Part shown: positions 36,401 to 46,541 of the stretch, piece after piece
Layout: each line of letters opens with the position of its first letter
How positions within the stretch are numbered: the stretch's first letter is position 1
Assembly (NCBI GenBank): GCA_963576725.1
Contig: OY755240.1
Span: 15,058,378-15,122,377, forward strand
Reading direction: 5' to 3'
DNA from: Azorinus chamasolen
Lineage: Eukaryota; Mollusca; Bivalvia; Cardiida; Solecurtidae
DNA length: 64,000 nucleotides
The notes under the pieces: model-generated
The model's database searches: none
What the model was told of the DNA's origin: nothing
The model's input: the letters and a program-made list of their open reading frames with translations, nothing else
Made by a program: the position numbers and the translations under genes

Positions 36401-39400
36401 CCATAGTGATGGCTATATAATTGTCTATACCAAAGCACCTATACGAAATCAGTTCTTATATTAAAAAAGTAAAGTACCTAGTTATAGTCTACTTTCAGTC
36501 CGAATGACCGCTTAGCCGACTGTACATTTACTCCTCTGGTCATTGAGTCATTGACCTACAATATTGAGCACTGCTAACATATGGCACAATCATGCAGCCG
36601 CAGTACCCGCGAGTGACCCTCACAGTGACCCTCACAGGTACCCATTTTAACCCCTTGGTGGAGAGAATGTGCGGGTGGGAGACACGGAAAAGCGTCTCTG
36701 AAATTTCCGGGAGGGACCGGGATTTGAACCCCGGACCTCCGGACTGATAATCAACTGCATTACCACTAGACCACCGCCACCTTCTGCTGACTATAATACA
36801 TCTGCGCGCACATCCAACGCTGATAAATGGCTAGCTTGCAGACCAGTCACATAGCGCAAATTGCATACAGAAAAACAGCATTCTTTAGTGAAGAAAAAAT
36901 GGCCATGATCATTGCTACTCTATATACAAGCCACCTAAAAAGAGAACAAGCAAGGTTTTACGCAAGCGTAAAATGGCTGCGTAACATGTATTTAAGCAGG
37001 ATAGAAGAAAAAGAGGGAGCAATGTTGTTTAGTACTTTTAATTAGCAGATACATTTGGAAAACATGACTGTTATGTATGAATTAAGACATATAGCAGAAA
37101 CGGGGGAATGTTTTAATGAGCCATGATGCATAATACCCGTGTATGACACCAATAATACACATTACGTCACAGATCAATGCTATTCATTTGCTGAAACACA
37201 CTGACGTAGAAACCATTATCACATTAAGTGATGTTCACACGGCATACAAACTCTCATACTTACAGTCTACATGAAATTATTCCAATAGGTCGCCTCGACT
37301 TTTTCACTTATATTGTCCTCAAATTAATAACAGGTTAGTATAAGATAATTATACATTGAAGTTGAAGCAAATTCATGCACAATGGATTGGTGAAATATGC
37401 AAAACGGTCAACAAAACCACGAGTAAAAGGTCTCAGCTACATGTATATAACTTTAACAAAGCCAAAATGCAAACAAAGGACTTATATTTTTTATGTACAA
37501 AACCATGTACAAAATGGTTTTAAACCAAAAAGCACGTATACTAAGGGTGCTCAGAAAATATGAGAGAAAGAAATAATTCAGCTTCCACCGAGGATCGAAC
37601 CAGCGACCTCACGTTTCCTAGTCCATCGTTACAACCCTTAGACCACGCTGACAGCTACGATTGGGGCTGTGATGTGGGGCTGTGTTATACCTAATTCACT
37701 AACATTTTCACTGAAACTGGATCATGGCAGAAAAGAAAGAAATAACCCCGACAAAAATATGCTGAAAAAATATATATGAATTAAAATAAATAAAATAAAT
37801 TAATATATATTAATAACAAGAGCTGTCCGCAGACAGCGCGCTCCCATTTCTTTAGTGCTGGATAGTGTAGTGGAAGTCTAAGTCAGAAAGGGGAGATAAC
37901 AACAGCAAAATTAATTTTAGGGTTACCTACCCTTGTGAAATGGGCCCCCCTTGTAATAGTTAATATGTATACCAAAGATGAACCAAACATCTTTGACAGT
38001 TTCTGAGACATGGACCTGAACATAAAACTTAACCAACAATGAAAAGTGTAAGTCGAAAAAGGGGCATAACGATGGTAAAATTAATTTTAGGGTTACCTAC
38101 TCTTGTGAAATGGGTTCCCCTTGTAATAGTTAATATGTATACCAAAGATGAACCAAATATCTTTGACAGTTTCTGAGACATGGACCTGAACATAAAACTT
38201 AACCAACAATGCAAATTCTAAGTCGAAAAAGGGGCATAACTATGACAAAATTAATTTTAGAGTTACCTACCCTTGTGAAATGGGTTCCCCTTGTGATAGT
38301 AAACATACATAACAAATATGAACCAAATATCTCTGATGGTTTCTGAGAAAAGGACCTTAACAAAAAGGTTAACCAACGCCGACGCCGACGCCGACGAGAG
38401 GGTCATGACAATAACTCCACTTTTTGAAAAAGTGGAGCTAAAAACTTGTCTCACAGTAAACCATAGTTATTAAAAAGATTGGCTTATATAGAAACACAGG
38501 ACCGCAGAAACGCATGGTCACAATTCAAAGCCGTATAAGTTTGGGCTGCTTTCGCAGACCAATGACAGCCGTGCTAAGTATTCTTCTCTACAAGCATCTG
38601 TTGGCAAAACATTCCACGCGAAATAAAAATGCATTTCAGGACGGGGCAGGGATGGGGAATAACTTACGGTGTCTGTCTATCTCAGGCCGCAACAATGAAA
38701 CCAGCTCCAAAGCTATTTACCATGCCAAGCTCCAAAACCTAACATCATCCGAACAGCTTGGCCATCTGAGTCTCACTGAGCAAAATGACGCACCACAGCA
38801 ATGCATGCATTCCAAAAATAACCACTGGTCAAGCAACATAGCTGCTTTTGCTAGCTTAAAATAGATTTAACACACCTGTCCGCAGTACTGACAGGATACC
38901 CCGATTAGCCACTATACTCTATCAGAAATCAATAATCCTCAATGGACAATACCCAAACTGATTAAAAACAACTGTCTGTCACCAATTTGTGACACTTACC
39001 ATTGCAACTGATGTTGTCACATACGCGTACCTCATACCTTGAACCAGAACAGTCGTCTGACCTTCCCGTTGAACAGTTTCGGAAACGTTCCATAAAACAA
39101 TGGCCCCCTCTACTGTTGCACAACCATCCACTCCATTTGCTCCAATATGGATCTGCAAACGAAGTATGTTTGTGTGAGAACAGGCAATATAAACATATGC
39201 GATAGCCATGGCCTTGACATTTAAAAGTACAATAATGTAGGAAACACCACATACAGAACAAACAGTCGCCCGAACAGCAACACAAGGAATTAGCAAATGT
39301 ACATAAATATAAAAACATCACGAGACGCACAAAGACAAAACAAACATACAATAGGGGGAAGACGGAAGTACCGCCTTGGAACCGCCTTGGAACGGTCAGT

Positions 39401-42400
39401 GACAAAAGTCCCTGGGGTTTAAACCGGTTTATGGACGCCCAACCTCACACTTATTCCATCCCCACCCTAAAAGGCTCTCCTCCAGAGTCTCCTCTGTTTG
39501 CGTATAATATAATATAGGTATGATTATACAGTTTCTTTCCTGTCAAATATTCCTGTGTTTATTAATTATCGAAAGTAAAATATAATTGATATCCGTGATG
39601 TCATTATAACTGTATCCATGGTAACCGATTCTTTAACACATTTTTGAAAATTTACATATGTCTGCAATACTTCGCTAAATCTCAATTATTTTTGTTGAAT
39701 CATGAAATCAAGTGTTACAAACATAGAGATGAGGCATTGCTTTAATCGTAAATATTACTAATTTTCATATGTATAATTATTTATGAGAATTGTAAAATAT
39801 TTTAAAAGTTTCGAAAGACATCAGTCCGTCTCTTGTAAAGCAAACAAAAAATGCAAAATGTTTAACTAAAGTTTAAGGTGATCACCGAATACCACTAAAA
39901 TTGTTAGATAAATAACGTTGGGACAAATTATATAGCACTGATGGTGATATATCCGTTATCTGGGCAACCATTCTAACATCATTGTTCATGTTACAGAGTG
40001 TTTAAATACATGCATAATACAGTGAAATAGTAAAAGTTTTATGTTATTTCTATAGGTTTTTCATTATTTTTAATGTTCTCATTAATATTCATGAGTATGC
40101 ACATACTGTAATTTAAAATAACTAGCTGGACATAAAAGCACAGTGTCTTAACTTTGTACCAAGTTTATAGGTTCAGGACAAAAACTGGCTGTGACCGTTG
40201 ACCATACATGCATGTACTGTATATTTGTATGCTTGTGTACTGATTGGCCTATGGCCTTATGTACAGTAAAACCTCTCTTAACCGGACGTTAAGTTTAGTA
40301 TAAATATCGGTCTTGGAGACAGATGACAGCTTAATGCAGGGTGGAAGTCATGCAGAAAGCTCCTAGAGGGGCTTTCTGCATGACTTTCATCCTGCATTAA
40401 GCAGTCACCTGCCTAAAAAATCTAAATTCTTCTCTACTAGAATTCCGGTTAAGAGAGGTTCTACTGTATGAATAAATCATCTATACACAAACATGACTGA
40501 CTCTGAGTAAACTATTTGCAAATGTGTCAAAACATGCTTAAAGATGATTTTGTTATTAAGAGTAACATACCAAATGGCAATCCGCATGTGAAACAGCATT
40601 GTTTCATAAACAAAACGAGAATGCGCGTAGAACTATCGACCTACTGCAAGTCATATGACAATAGTCCTCAGTCTAACGATCTCAAGTGCCTGACTGGGAT
40701 TTGAATTCAAGGAGTGACTATACAGCGCCACAACACCGGAGTCCAGGGGGTGTTTTTAACACTGACGTTTTAACACTGACACTAGGCCTATATATTTCGA
40801 TTAAAATATGAAACAATAAAATTTGACCTGTGCAAATTTCCGCTCGGCATGGTTGTATGTTGTAGGATTTGGCCGGTAAGCAGTCACTGTTATTTCCCGT
40901 CTGACAGAATCGCACACGGAACATCAGGCAATCACCATCCTTTGGTGGGCTGCAAACCCATGGGGTCCATGTTGTCCAACTTGGAAGTTCTGTGTAAACA
41001 GGTTGGGGACATAAAATGTTGCAACCTGCAGAACCTGTTTAAGCGACCATTTATTTATTAAACATAGCAGTGTCAAACAGCTAAATATGTAATTAACCCA
41101 TATGCGTGATCCTCAATAGAACAATGACCTCTCGGGTCGCCGGTGTAACTACAAGCAATGACACCGTTTCAGTTGTCGATACAAACGATTTTCCATAACA
41201 AAATATTGGCCTTCATTAGACCAACATTCATCACACAACAACAGCCACACATTAACCTTTTACTTCACAAATACGCATTTCCAAGTAAGTGCAAATAGAG
41301 TAGACCCAGATCAGACGGCTCCTATAGGAGCCGTCTGACCAGGGTCTGCTCTATTTGCGTATGCTATAATATAGATCTGATTCTACAGTTTCTAACATAG
41401 CCATATTTCCATGTGATCATGTGGCATTTTTAACCCATTTGCACCCGGTTGGTTCTTCAACGATTATAAATTGGATAAGTCCATTTTTAACTAAGGAGTG
41501 CCTAGCCTAAATTTTCAATTCCGTTTTGTTTTATATTGAAAATCCTATCAGGAAATACTCTGATAAGAAGCCGCATTATGCGGCGTCTGATCAGAGTCTA
41601 CACTGTTTGTCTATGTCCCCTATATGAGATCGCGGGAGCAAATGGGTTAAAACATTATCTTATCAAGATTTATGATTTCATTATTGTTTACAAGAATATT
41701 CATAGAGTAAATGGTTAAGGGGATACACTTGATATGAATAGGTATAAAAACAACCTTTATAATGCTGTAATAAGTTGCTTTTCTTTCGAGGTTTTGCGGA
41801 ATTATGGACTCAATTGCAAACAATTCTATTCCTGATAAGACGCCGAGATCCTCGACATGTAATCTGGATCCAATCTGTTTTACAAATGCTGGTTACTATA
41901 GCGATGAAGAGGTACAGCTTTAAGCATTGCTAAGATCATGGTTTCAAAATGGATACCGTTACATGACTTTAACATTTCACGTCTTTCTGTGTCCGATCCT
42001 TGACAATTCGTGTTATTGTAGTTTGAGCAGTTTCGTGTCCTTTCTATTAGGCAATAGCCTGTGACTCCTGCGTATTTCCACTCACTCCAATCCAACCAAT
42101 AGTGTGTACTGCTGCCATTTCGGACCTCATTGGGAGTCACATCTAAATGAAAAGCAAAAGCCTTAGAACGGTTTTGCAAAAGAAAACACAGACACCCCTA
42201 TAAACCTGATGTATAATAGAGTAGAAGGTTGCTGCTTAACACTTTAACAGATGAATATTCATGTAGGAAATAATGACGTCATGAATATTAATAAGATGAT
42301 TTTTCCTAACGGGATATGATCACAGGATATTTCGGCTTAGGCAGAAGATGTAGAAGCAGATCAATATTACACCATAAGCCAACGGAGCAGACCCTGATCA

Positions 42401-43234
42401 GACGGCTCCTATTGAAGCCGTATGATCTGGGTCTTTTCTGTTTGCAGATGCGTCAAAATGCGGAAAGGGTTAATGCAGGATGAAAGTCATGCAGAAAACT
42501 CCTAGAGGAACTTTTTGTATGGTTTTCACCCTGCATGAAGCTGCAACCTGTCTCCAAGACCAATATTTATTCTTGGTCCAATGTCAGTTTACCCTTATTT
42601 CTGACCTTTCCCGTATTTGCAGACAACTAAGCTTCGAATGAGGCGTCGAGTAGCTCGTCGTCTCATCAGGATCCGAACATTTTGATACCGAATCAAAGGC
42701 TACTCATAAATATGTTACCGGTACATTATGACCTTACACATTGAAGGTTAACTCATTTACTTCCGAAATCCGTTAATCAGAACACACGCTAACAATGCAG
42801 ACTCAAATCAGAGAACTCCTGTCATATCTGTAGTTTGCTATCCCGAATGTAAAACAAATCACACACCTTTAGGTTTTTAGCAGAAACATCTTAAATACCA
42901 ATTAGAGAGGTTTCAAACTTGTATTTGAACGGACAGGCCTAATAATATGGAAGTAATTCAGTTAAACCAAGTGTATCCAATCACTAACCGAATCATCAAT
43001 CATTCACTCAGTATCTAAATTTCATATACGTTCCCTAAGCAATTAAGGATATACCTGCGCAATGCTTAGAGAAGGTAAGAATATCTGAATCGTTTCCAGG
43101 ACAGTCAGCAACCTTGTACGTTGAACAGTTCCTGTTTCGGATATAAATACAGGTATTGTTAAATATATCCGCTGTGGCCCATGGTCCCCATGATAACAAG
43201 CTGGCATCGGAACCCGGATGTAGAAGCCAACAAT
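27311..43234 (-). CDS. Protein of tandem thrombospondin type-1 domains, nine exons, both ends missing
   Basis: Nine minus-strand exons each encode one TSP1 domain and each begin and end in phase 1, so the joined 477 codons are open. In gene order: 43234-43055, 42142-41957, 40989-40828, 39152-39000, 32457-32305, 29872-29717, 29229-29083, 28225-28079, 27457-27311. Most domains show a WxxW motif, a possible C-mannosylation site, and about six cysteines. The last three carry the classic CSVTCGxGT; the first six lack it and use longer, divergent linkers. Such repeats occur in secreted or cell-surface adhesion and matrix proteins. No signal peptide, membrane helix or stop exon was identified, so the protein class (matrix protein, ADAMTS-like or receptor ectodomain) stays open. 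The gene converges on the SGLT gene. Confidence 0.85.
28079..28225 (-). CDS. TSP1 domain exon 8 (classic form)
   Basis: 147 nt, phase 1-1, acceptor gctcag, donor gtaaaa. It encodes VWSSWRVGKCSVTCGNGTQ, HRSCSSGSATDCPGSS and CKEPQCPG. A family A hairpin lies about 20 bp past the donor. Confidence 0.9.
28319..28494. mobile_element. Family C hairpin MITE, shortened
   Basis: Starts ttaaccctttccctg and ends gaggaaagagttaa, with a truncated core (gatcgtctgatcagagg). In the TSP1 intron between exons 7 and 8. Confidence 0.72.
29083..29229 (-). CDS. TSP1 domain exon 7 (classic form)
   Basis: 147 nt, phase 1-1, acceptor tatcag, donor gtaaaa. It encodes WSSWTAGSCSVTCGNGTQ, HRSCIGGRSTDCIGSS and CMETQCPG, a canonical TSP1 domain with six cysteines. 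Its open frame is interrupted just outside the exon. Confidence 0.88.
29717..29872 (-). CDS. TSP1-like domain exon 6
   Basis: 156 nt, phase 1-1, acceptor tttcag, donor gtaagc. It encodes VPHWSSWGVWQCGSQHGLC, FRTCSSNITNECTGHSYEI and CNNTICSG. It is intermediate in form between the divergent and classic domains. Confidence 0.85.
30641..30965 (+). repeat. 51-bp minisatellite array A
   Basis: Six to seven units of ctgtttgctaaagaacagag plus gcaaacagaagccctctgac. 51 bp is 17 codons, so a frame stays open on both strands. The unit resembles half of a family C hairpin. Confidence 0.88.
31488..31738. mobile_element. Family C hairpin MITE in duplicated block, copy A
   Basis: Starts ttaaccctttccttgata and ends agggaaaggattaa. 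Its counterpart at the same place in the duplicated block is 35021-35268, so insertion predates the duplication. Confidence 0.8.
32305..32457 (-). CDS. TSP1-like domain exon 5 (duplicate of exon 4)
   Basis: 153 nt, phase 1-1, acceptor tttgcag, donor gtaagt. It encodes PFWSNWSGWLCNSREGVC, FRNCSTGRSDNCSGSRYEV and CDNNTCYG. Six cysteines and a WxxWxxW motif. Confidence 0.87.
32904..33121. mobile_element. Family G MITE, half hairpin
   Basis: Starts ttaacccatctcttgctg and ends caagcgaagggttaa. One hairpin arm is lost (gagacagctcatgcatattt). Confidence 0.78.
34221..34490 (+). repeat. 51-bp minisatellite array B
   Basis: About five units of the same 51-bp sequence at the matching position of duplication copy B. 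The copy number differs from array A. Confidence 0.88.
35021..35268. mobile_element. Family C hairpin MITE in duplicated block, copy B
   Basis: Starts ttaaccctttccttgata and ends gggaaaggtttaa. Counterpart of 31488-31738. Confidence 0.8.
36700..36785 (-). repeat. tRNA-derived SINE head or degenerate tRNA
   Basis: On the minus strand it has a box A-like ggtggtctagtggtaatgc and box B-like ggggttcaaatcccgg with a good T stem, but the acceptor stem pairs poorly and no clean anticodon arm forms. This suggests a pol III-derived repeat rather than a working tRNA. Confidence 0.6.
37572..37660 (-). repeat. tRNA-derived SINE head
   Basis: On the minus strand gcgtggtctaagggttgtaa (box A) is followed by gctggttcgatcctcgg (box B). 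The stems are imperfect, and an A-rich tract follows on the far side. Confidence 0.6.
37819..38450 (+). repeat. 'caagagctgtc' repeat with three 170-bp units
   Basis: Starts caagagctgtccgcagacag, then three units of period 170 (motif aagtcgaaaaaggggcataa at 37880, 38050, 38220), then (gccgac)n and a terminal hairpin (ccactttttgaaaaagtgg). A repeat type I know from bivalve genomes. Confidence 0.78.
39000..39152 (-). CDS. TSP1-like domain exon 4 (duplicate of exon 5)
   Basis: 153 nt, phase 1-1, acceptor tttgcag, donor gtaagt. It encodes PYWSKWSGWLCNSRGGHC, FRNCSTGRSDDCSGSRYEV and CDNISCNG. By eye it differs from the exon at 32305-32457 at about 16 of 153 bases, and similarity continues into the upstream intron. 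Confidence 0.87.
39240..39478 (-). repeat. Dispersed repeat R, inverted copy
   Basis: Reads ctggggtttaaaccggttta and cgcccaacctcacacttatt on the plus strand. It starts just where similarity between the duplicated TSP1 exon blocks stops. Confidence 0.65.
40262..40468. mobile_element. Family B hairpin MITE
   Basis: Starts tacagtaaaacctctctta and ends aagagaggttctactgta, with a central hairpin at agctcctagaggggcttt. Full length, in the intron between TSP1 exons 3 and 4. Confidence 0.85.
40828..40989 (-). CDS. TSP1-like domain exon 3
   Basis: 162 nt, phase 1-1, acceptor acacag, donor gtcaaa. It encodes LPSWTTWTPWVCSPPKDGDC, then FRVRFCQTGNNSDCLPAKS and CRAEICTG: WxxWxxW plus cysteines spaced as in TSP1. 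Confidence 0.82.
41430..41650. mobile_element. Family D hairpin MITE
   Basis: Starts ttaacccatttgcacccg and ends gagcaaatgggttaa; the hairpin turns at gccgcattatgcggc. Confidence 0.85.
41957..42142 (-). CDS. TSP1-like domain exon 2
   Basis: 186 nt, phase 1-1, acceptor atttag, donor gtatcc. It encodes HYWLDWSEWKYAGVTGYC, then ERTRNCSNYNNTNCQGSD and LKSCNG, with a WxxWxxW motif. Confidence 0.8.
42236..42472. mobile_element. Family C hairpin MITE
   Basis: Starts ttaacactttaacagatg and ends cggaaagggttaa, with core cagacggctcctattgaag. In the intron between TSP1 exons 1 and 2; a family B-like hairpin follows directly. Confidence 0.72.
43055..43234 (-). CDS. TSP1-like domain exon 1
   Basis: 180 nt, phase 1-1, acceptor tttcag, donor gtatat. 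It encodes LLSWGPWATADIFNNTCIY, then RNRNCSTYKVADCPGND and SKHCAG. The WGPW motif and cysteine spacing fit a divergent TSP1 domain. Confidence 0.78.
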
Positions 43235-44370
43235 CTGAAAATCAACCATGTGGTATACAACAAACTCAAATACAGAAGCGGACAACAAGTCTAACCGTTT
43301 CACCGCCGCAGTTGCATAAATGCACTACGACAAATAGTGCAGTCCCAGATCAGACGCCGCCTTTTCAAGGCGTCGTCTGATCAGGGACTTCACTATTTGT
43401 CTCAATCTCTATTTCTATATATGTGCTTTATTCCTTTGAAATTTGCATATATTTATCTCATTTCCTTATTGTACTGAATTATTTAACAAACTTGGATTGC
43501 AGACAACAATAAGAAATTTGGCGCCGAAAGGGTAAAAGTACAATTGAACTTCGATATATCGAACTCGGATAAAGCGAACATCTGGATAACGCGAATTAAA
43601 TGATCGGTCCTTCCAAAATTCACAATGCAAAATTATTCTAAAATGTATCACTGCGCATACTTAGATACATGTGGCAGCTTAAGACATTACGAAATTAATG
43701 CTGAAAGATCCTGTATGAGCGTTTTAGCATAAATATAAACCAGCATTAAACCGTGATCTTGAGAAATTATCTAGATCAGAATTGGGATGACCCAAGCTTC
43801 TCGAATGGGGATACTATTCAGCTGCAAATTATCTACTCTGATAGATTAACACAAAGGTAAATCAAACGACAAGTATGTCCTTTAAGTTTGAATACTCGGT
43901 TATGTCTCTTGTATTTCACTATGATGTTGTGGTTAACTGATTTGAAATTTGAAGAAATATAATTTTCCTGAAACTCTAAATATTACATAAAGCAATAGAG
44001 CGATAGTCCAAGAAAGTATGTAATGAATGGAATAATCGTTTGATTATTCTAATATGATATATTTAAAGTCACGTGTGCTAGTTATTTCCTCGGCTTGAAC
44101 TGCTCTTTAGTAGTCTTATATTATGAAACTGTGGAAGGCGCTAAGTGTGCTGATGTTTAGACATCGTGAGTACAAAATATATATTTATGAACTGTACAAT
44201 AGACATGTGCAAAAATGTATGCCGTCTGATAACAAGATCGTCTGATCACTATGAAATCAGAGCTTTATTATTACATAACCAAAAGAACAGACCCTTATAA
44301 GGCGGCCTCTTCATGGGCCGTCTGATTTGAATTTATTCTCCGCTTGCAAAGCCGTTAAAACTTCTATCTG

Positions 44371-44593
44371 TAAACATTTAGCCTGCTCTGGATGGATGGG
44401 TGACTACATTTGCTAACAGTTTGGATCCAGATTAAACACCGTAAAACTCCGAGAAACTCGGTGTCTCATCAGAATCTAAATTGTTTGGTACTCTGGTCGT
44501 GCAGTTGAAAAGAAAACAAGATAAATGAACAGTGACAACTGAAATCGAAGACATTTTCTTCAAATAAAATTTGCTCAGCAGACTTAAGGTTAA
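44371..44593. mobile_element. Family A hairpin MITE, decayed
   Basis: Has taaacatttagcctgctc at the left and gacttaaggttaa at the right, around a 'tttggatcc' hairpin with an internal duplication (ccgtaaaactccgagaaact). More hairpin cores of this family occur near 26655, 27960, 41815, 42630, 51925 and 55620. Confidence 0.7.
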
Positions 44594-44817
44594 ATAGATC
44601 TTGAATGTTCAGATGGTAGAAAGATAAACATGCATGGCAGACACCATGTGTACAAAAAGCCATACGCCTTGAAGCAATGGTGGCTGGGTCAGGCTCTGCG
44701 ATGTATGTTTGATCAGATGTAGATACTATTTCTGGTATAAACCAACATAACTAATGAAATATTTGTAGGGCATTAGCTACTCTTGTCCTAAACATTTTGC
44801 TAAATTAATAGGGTGTT

Positions 44818-45420
44818 TATTAGTCCCCCACCGGTTACCGGTAGGGGGACTATATGTTTGCTCGATTCCGTGTCTCCGTCTGTCTGTCTGTCTGTCTGTC
44901 TGACTGTCCGTCCGTCTGTCCGTCTGTCCGTCTGTCGCGCTTCTTGTCCGGGCCATATCTCCTACAAAGTTAGGCCAAATTCATTATAACTTCACACATT
45001 GAAGAAGCATGATGAGGAGTAGTGCCATGCACAAGGGCCATAACTCTAGCATCAATATTTTTGGAGTTATTCCCCTTTTTCATATTTTTTGTCCGGACAA
45101 TAACTCTTTATCTACTGGTTCAATTGATTTGAAACTTCACATATTGAACAAACATGATGAGGGGTAGTGTCATGTACAAAGGCCATAACTCTAGCATCTA
45201 TATTTTTGGAGTTATTCCCCTATTTCATATTTTCTTTCCAGTTAATAACCCTTTATGTACTTGTTCAATTGATTTGAAACTTCTTATATGGAACAAGCAT
45301 GATGATGTGTAGTGTCATGCATAAAGGCAAAAACTCTAGCATCAACATTTTTGGAGTTACTCCCCTTTTTCATATTTTCTTGTCGGGACAATAACTTTTT
45401 ATTTACTGATCCAATGTATG
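44818..45420 (+). repeat. 'ttagtccccc' repeat with (GTCT)n and three 145-bp units
   Basis: Starts with a hairpin (tccccc-accggttaccggt-aggggga), then a (gtctgtcc)n tract, then units of period 145 marked by catgatgaggggtagtgtca and ggccataactctagcat. A molluscan repeat type. Confidence 0.75.
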
Positions 45421-45785
45421 AAAGTAGGTACTAATACTATTCAGGTGGTCATGTATATATCATGGTCAACCACACCATGGGTGGGTGGGGTGGGGAGTGT
45501 GGAGTTTTTTTAAGTCCAGATAGGGACTCATGTCTTGCATAGCAATACAACATGCCCTTGTTCTTTCTGACTGGCACAATGAAATTCAAACAGTGAAACG
45601 AACGAAGCACATTATCAATAAGAAGGTCGTTTTTCAGAAGTACCAATATCATCACAAGACAAATATACATACCCGCTCTCGAGAGAAAAATGCAGAGGAT
45701 GAAGAATACAACTGCTCCTAAAAAGAGAGTTGATATAGATTATGTAAAATAAAATAATAAATACGATATAGAGATTAATATGTTA

Positions 45786-45905
45786 GTGCCGTAGATGGGA
45801 CGCTTTATCCGACGAGGGGAGAAAACGTTGAGGCGAGGCTTGCCGAGCCTCAACTGTTTTCTCTCCGAGTCGGATAAAGGCGTCCCATCTATGGCACTAA
45901 CCTAT
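45786..45905. mobile_element. Near-perfect hairpin MITE
   Basis: Arms gttagtgccgtagatgggac and gtcccatctatggcactaac, with loop at gaggcgaggcttgccgagcc. No coding capacity. Confidence 0.82.
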
Positions 45906-46446
45906 TATTCGATTTATCCAGTCAATATAGTTAAATGTCTTTTTTATAGACTCATAACACTCTTGAAATAATTTACATTGAAAATGCAGTTTTTCGATCA
46001 ACGGATCCCTCCCTTTTCACTTCCATTTAGACGTAAATAGATCTAATGAGCTACCGCAGAGGAATATAGTTTCGATACTTGTATTACTAGAAGGGAAACG
46101 TGGTTGAATTTGAAAAATAAGAATATTTGAATCGAGGGTCGATAAGTTATTTCAAACAGACATGATCTATATTCTTTGGTCAAATTCGAGTTACGTAGTA
46201 TCGGTTTCTATTTTTAGATTCTACCTAACGTCACTCAGAAATCGATGGAACTGAACAGGCTATATTTAGGTTTATGACTATCACCGCCCCTGTACGAGTT
46301 TATCAATCAAATAATCATGAGAGTGAAAAGAAAACATTTACTATTTATCTGTCAATCTTTGCTTCCAGGTTTGATTTTATCAAAAAGGGTGATGCCAGCG
46401 GTGGATTAAATTAATAAAAGTGATAAATCAACGTCATTTTGTATGT

Positions 46447-46541
46447 GGCCTCAGTGGCGTAATCGGTAAGGGCGACGTCTCTAGAGAGATTAGAAATAGT
46501 TTTTGTAGGATCAGGCGCGGGTTCGAATCCAGCTGTAGCCA
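46447..46541 (+). repeat. tRNA-like sequence, possibly from an intron-bearing tRNA-Arg
   Basis: Box A-like agtggcgtaatcggtaaggg, an anticodon region with tctctag and an extra insert, then box B gcgggttcgaatcc. Acceptor pairing is about 5 of 7. Likely a SINE head or pseudogene. It lies between inverted repeats atttatccagtc (45914) and gactggataaa (46770). Confidence 0.5.

Larger units (their letters stand above)
35829..38993. mobile_element. 3.2-kb insertion in duplicated TSP1 intron
   Basis: Bounded by comparison with copy A: left flank ggcttca, right flank cacttacc. It contains six or so spaced 'cacacag' motifs (36015-36150), two tRNA-like segments on the minus strand and the 'caagagctgtc' repeat. 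Small frames at 36827-37045 and 38514-38864 match nothing I recognise. It may be several nested insertions rather than one element. Confidence 0.6.
33601..39228. repeat. Segmental duplication, copy B (split; contains TSP1 exon 4)
   Basis: Matches copy A over 33601-35828, is interrupted by about 3.2 kb, and resumes at 38994 with cacttacc and TSP1 exon 4 up to 39228. In copy A the two sides are continuous (aggcttcacacttacc). Confidence 0.83.

Noticed and set aside
38514..38864. A 116-codon frame inside the 3.2-kb insertion
   Set aside because: No transposase or other motif seen; kept only as a note in the insertion entry.
38962..39405. A 147-codon minus-strand frame containing a TSP1 domain
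   Set aside because: Only 39000-39152 is the exon; the upstream part reads through intron and repeat R.
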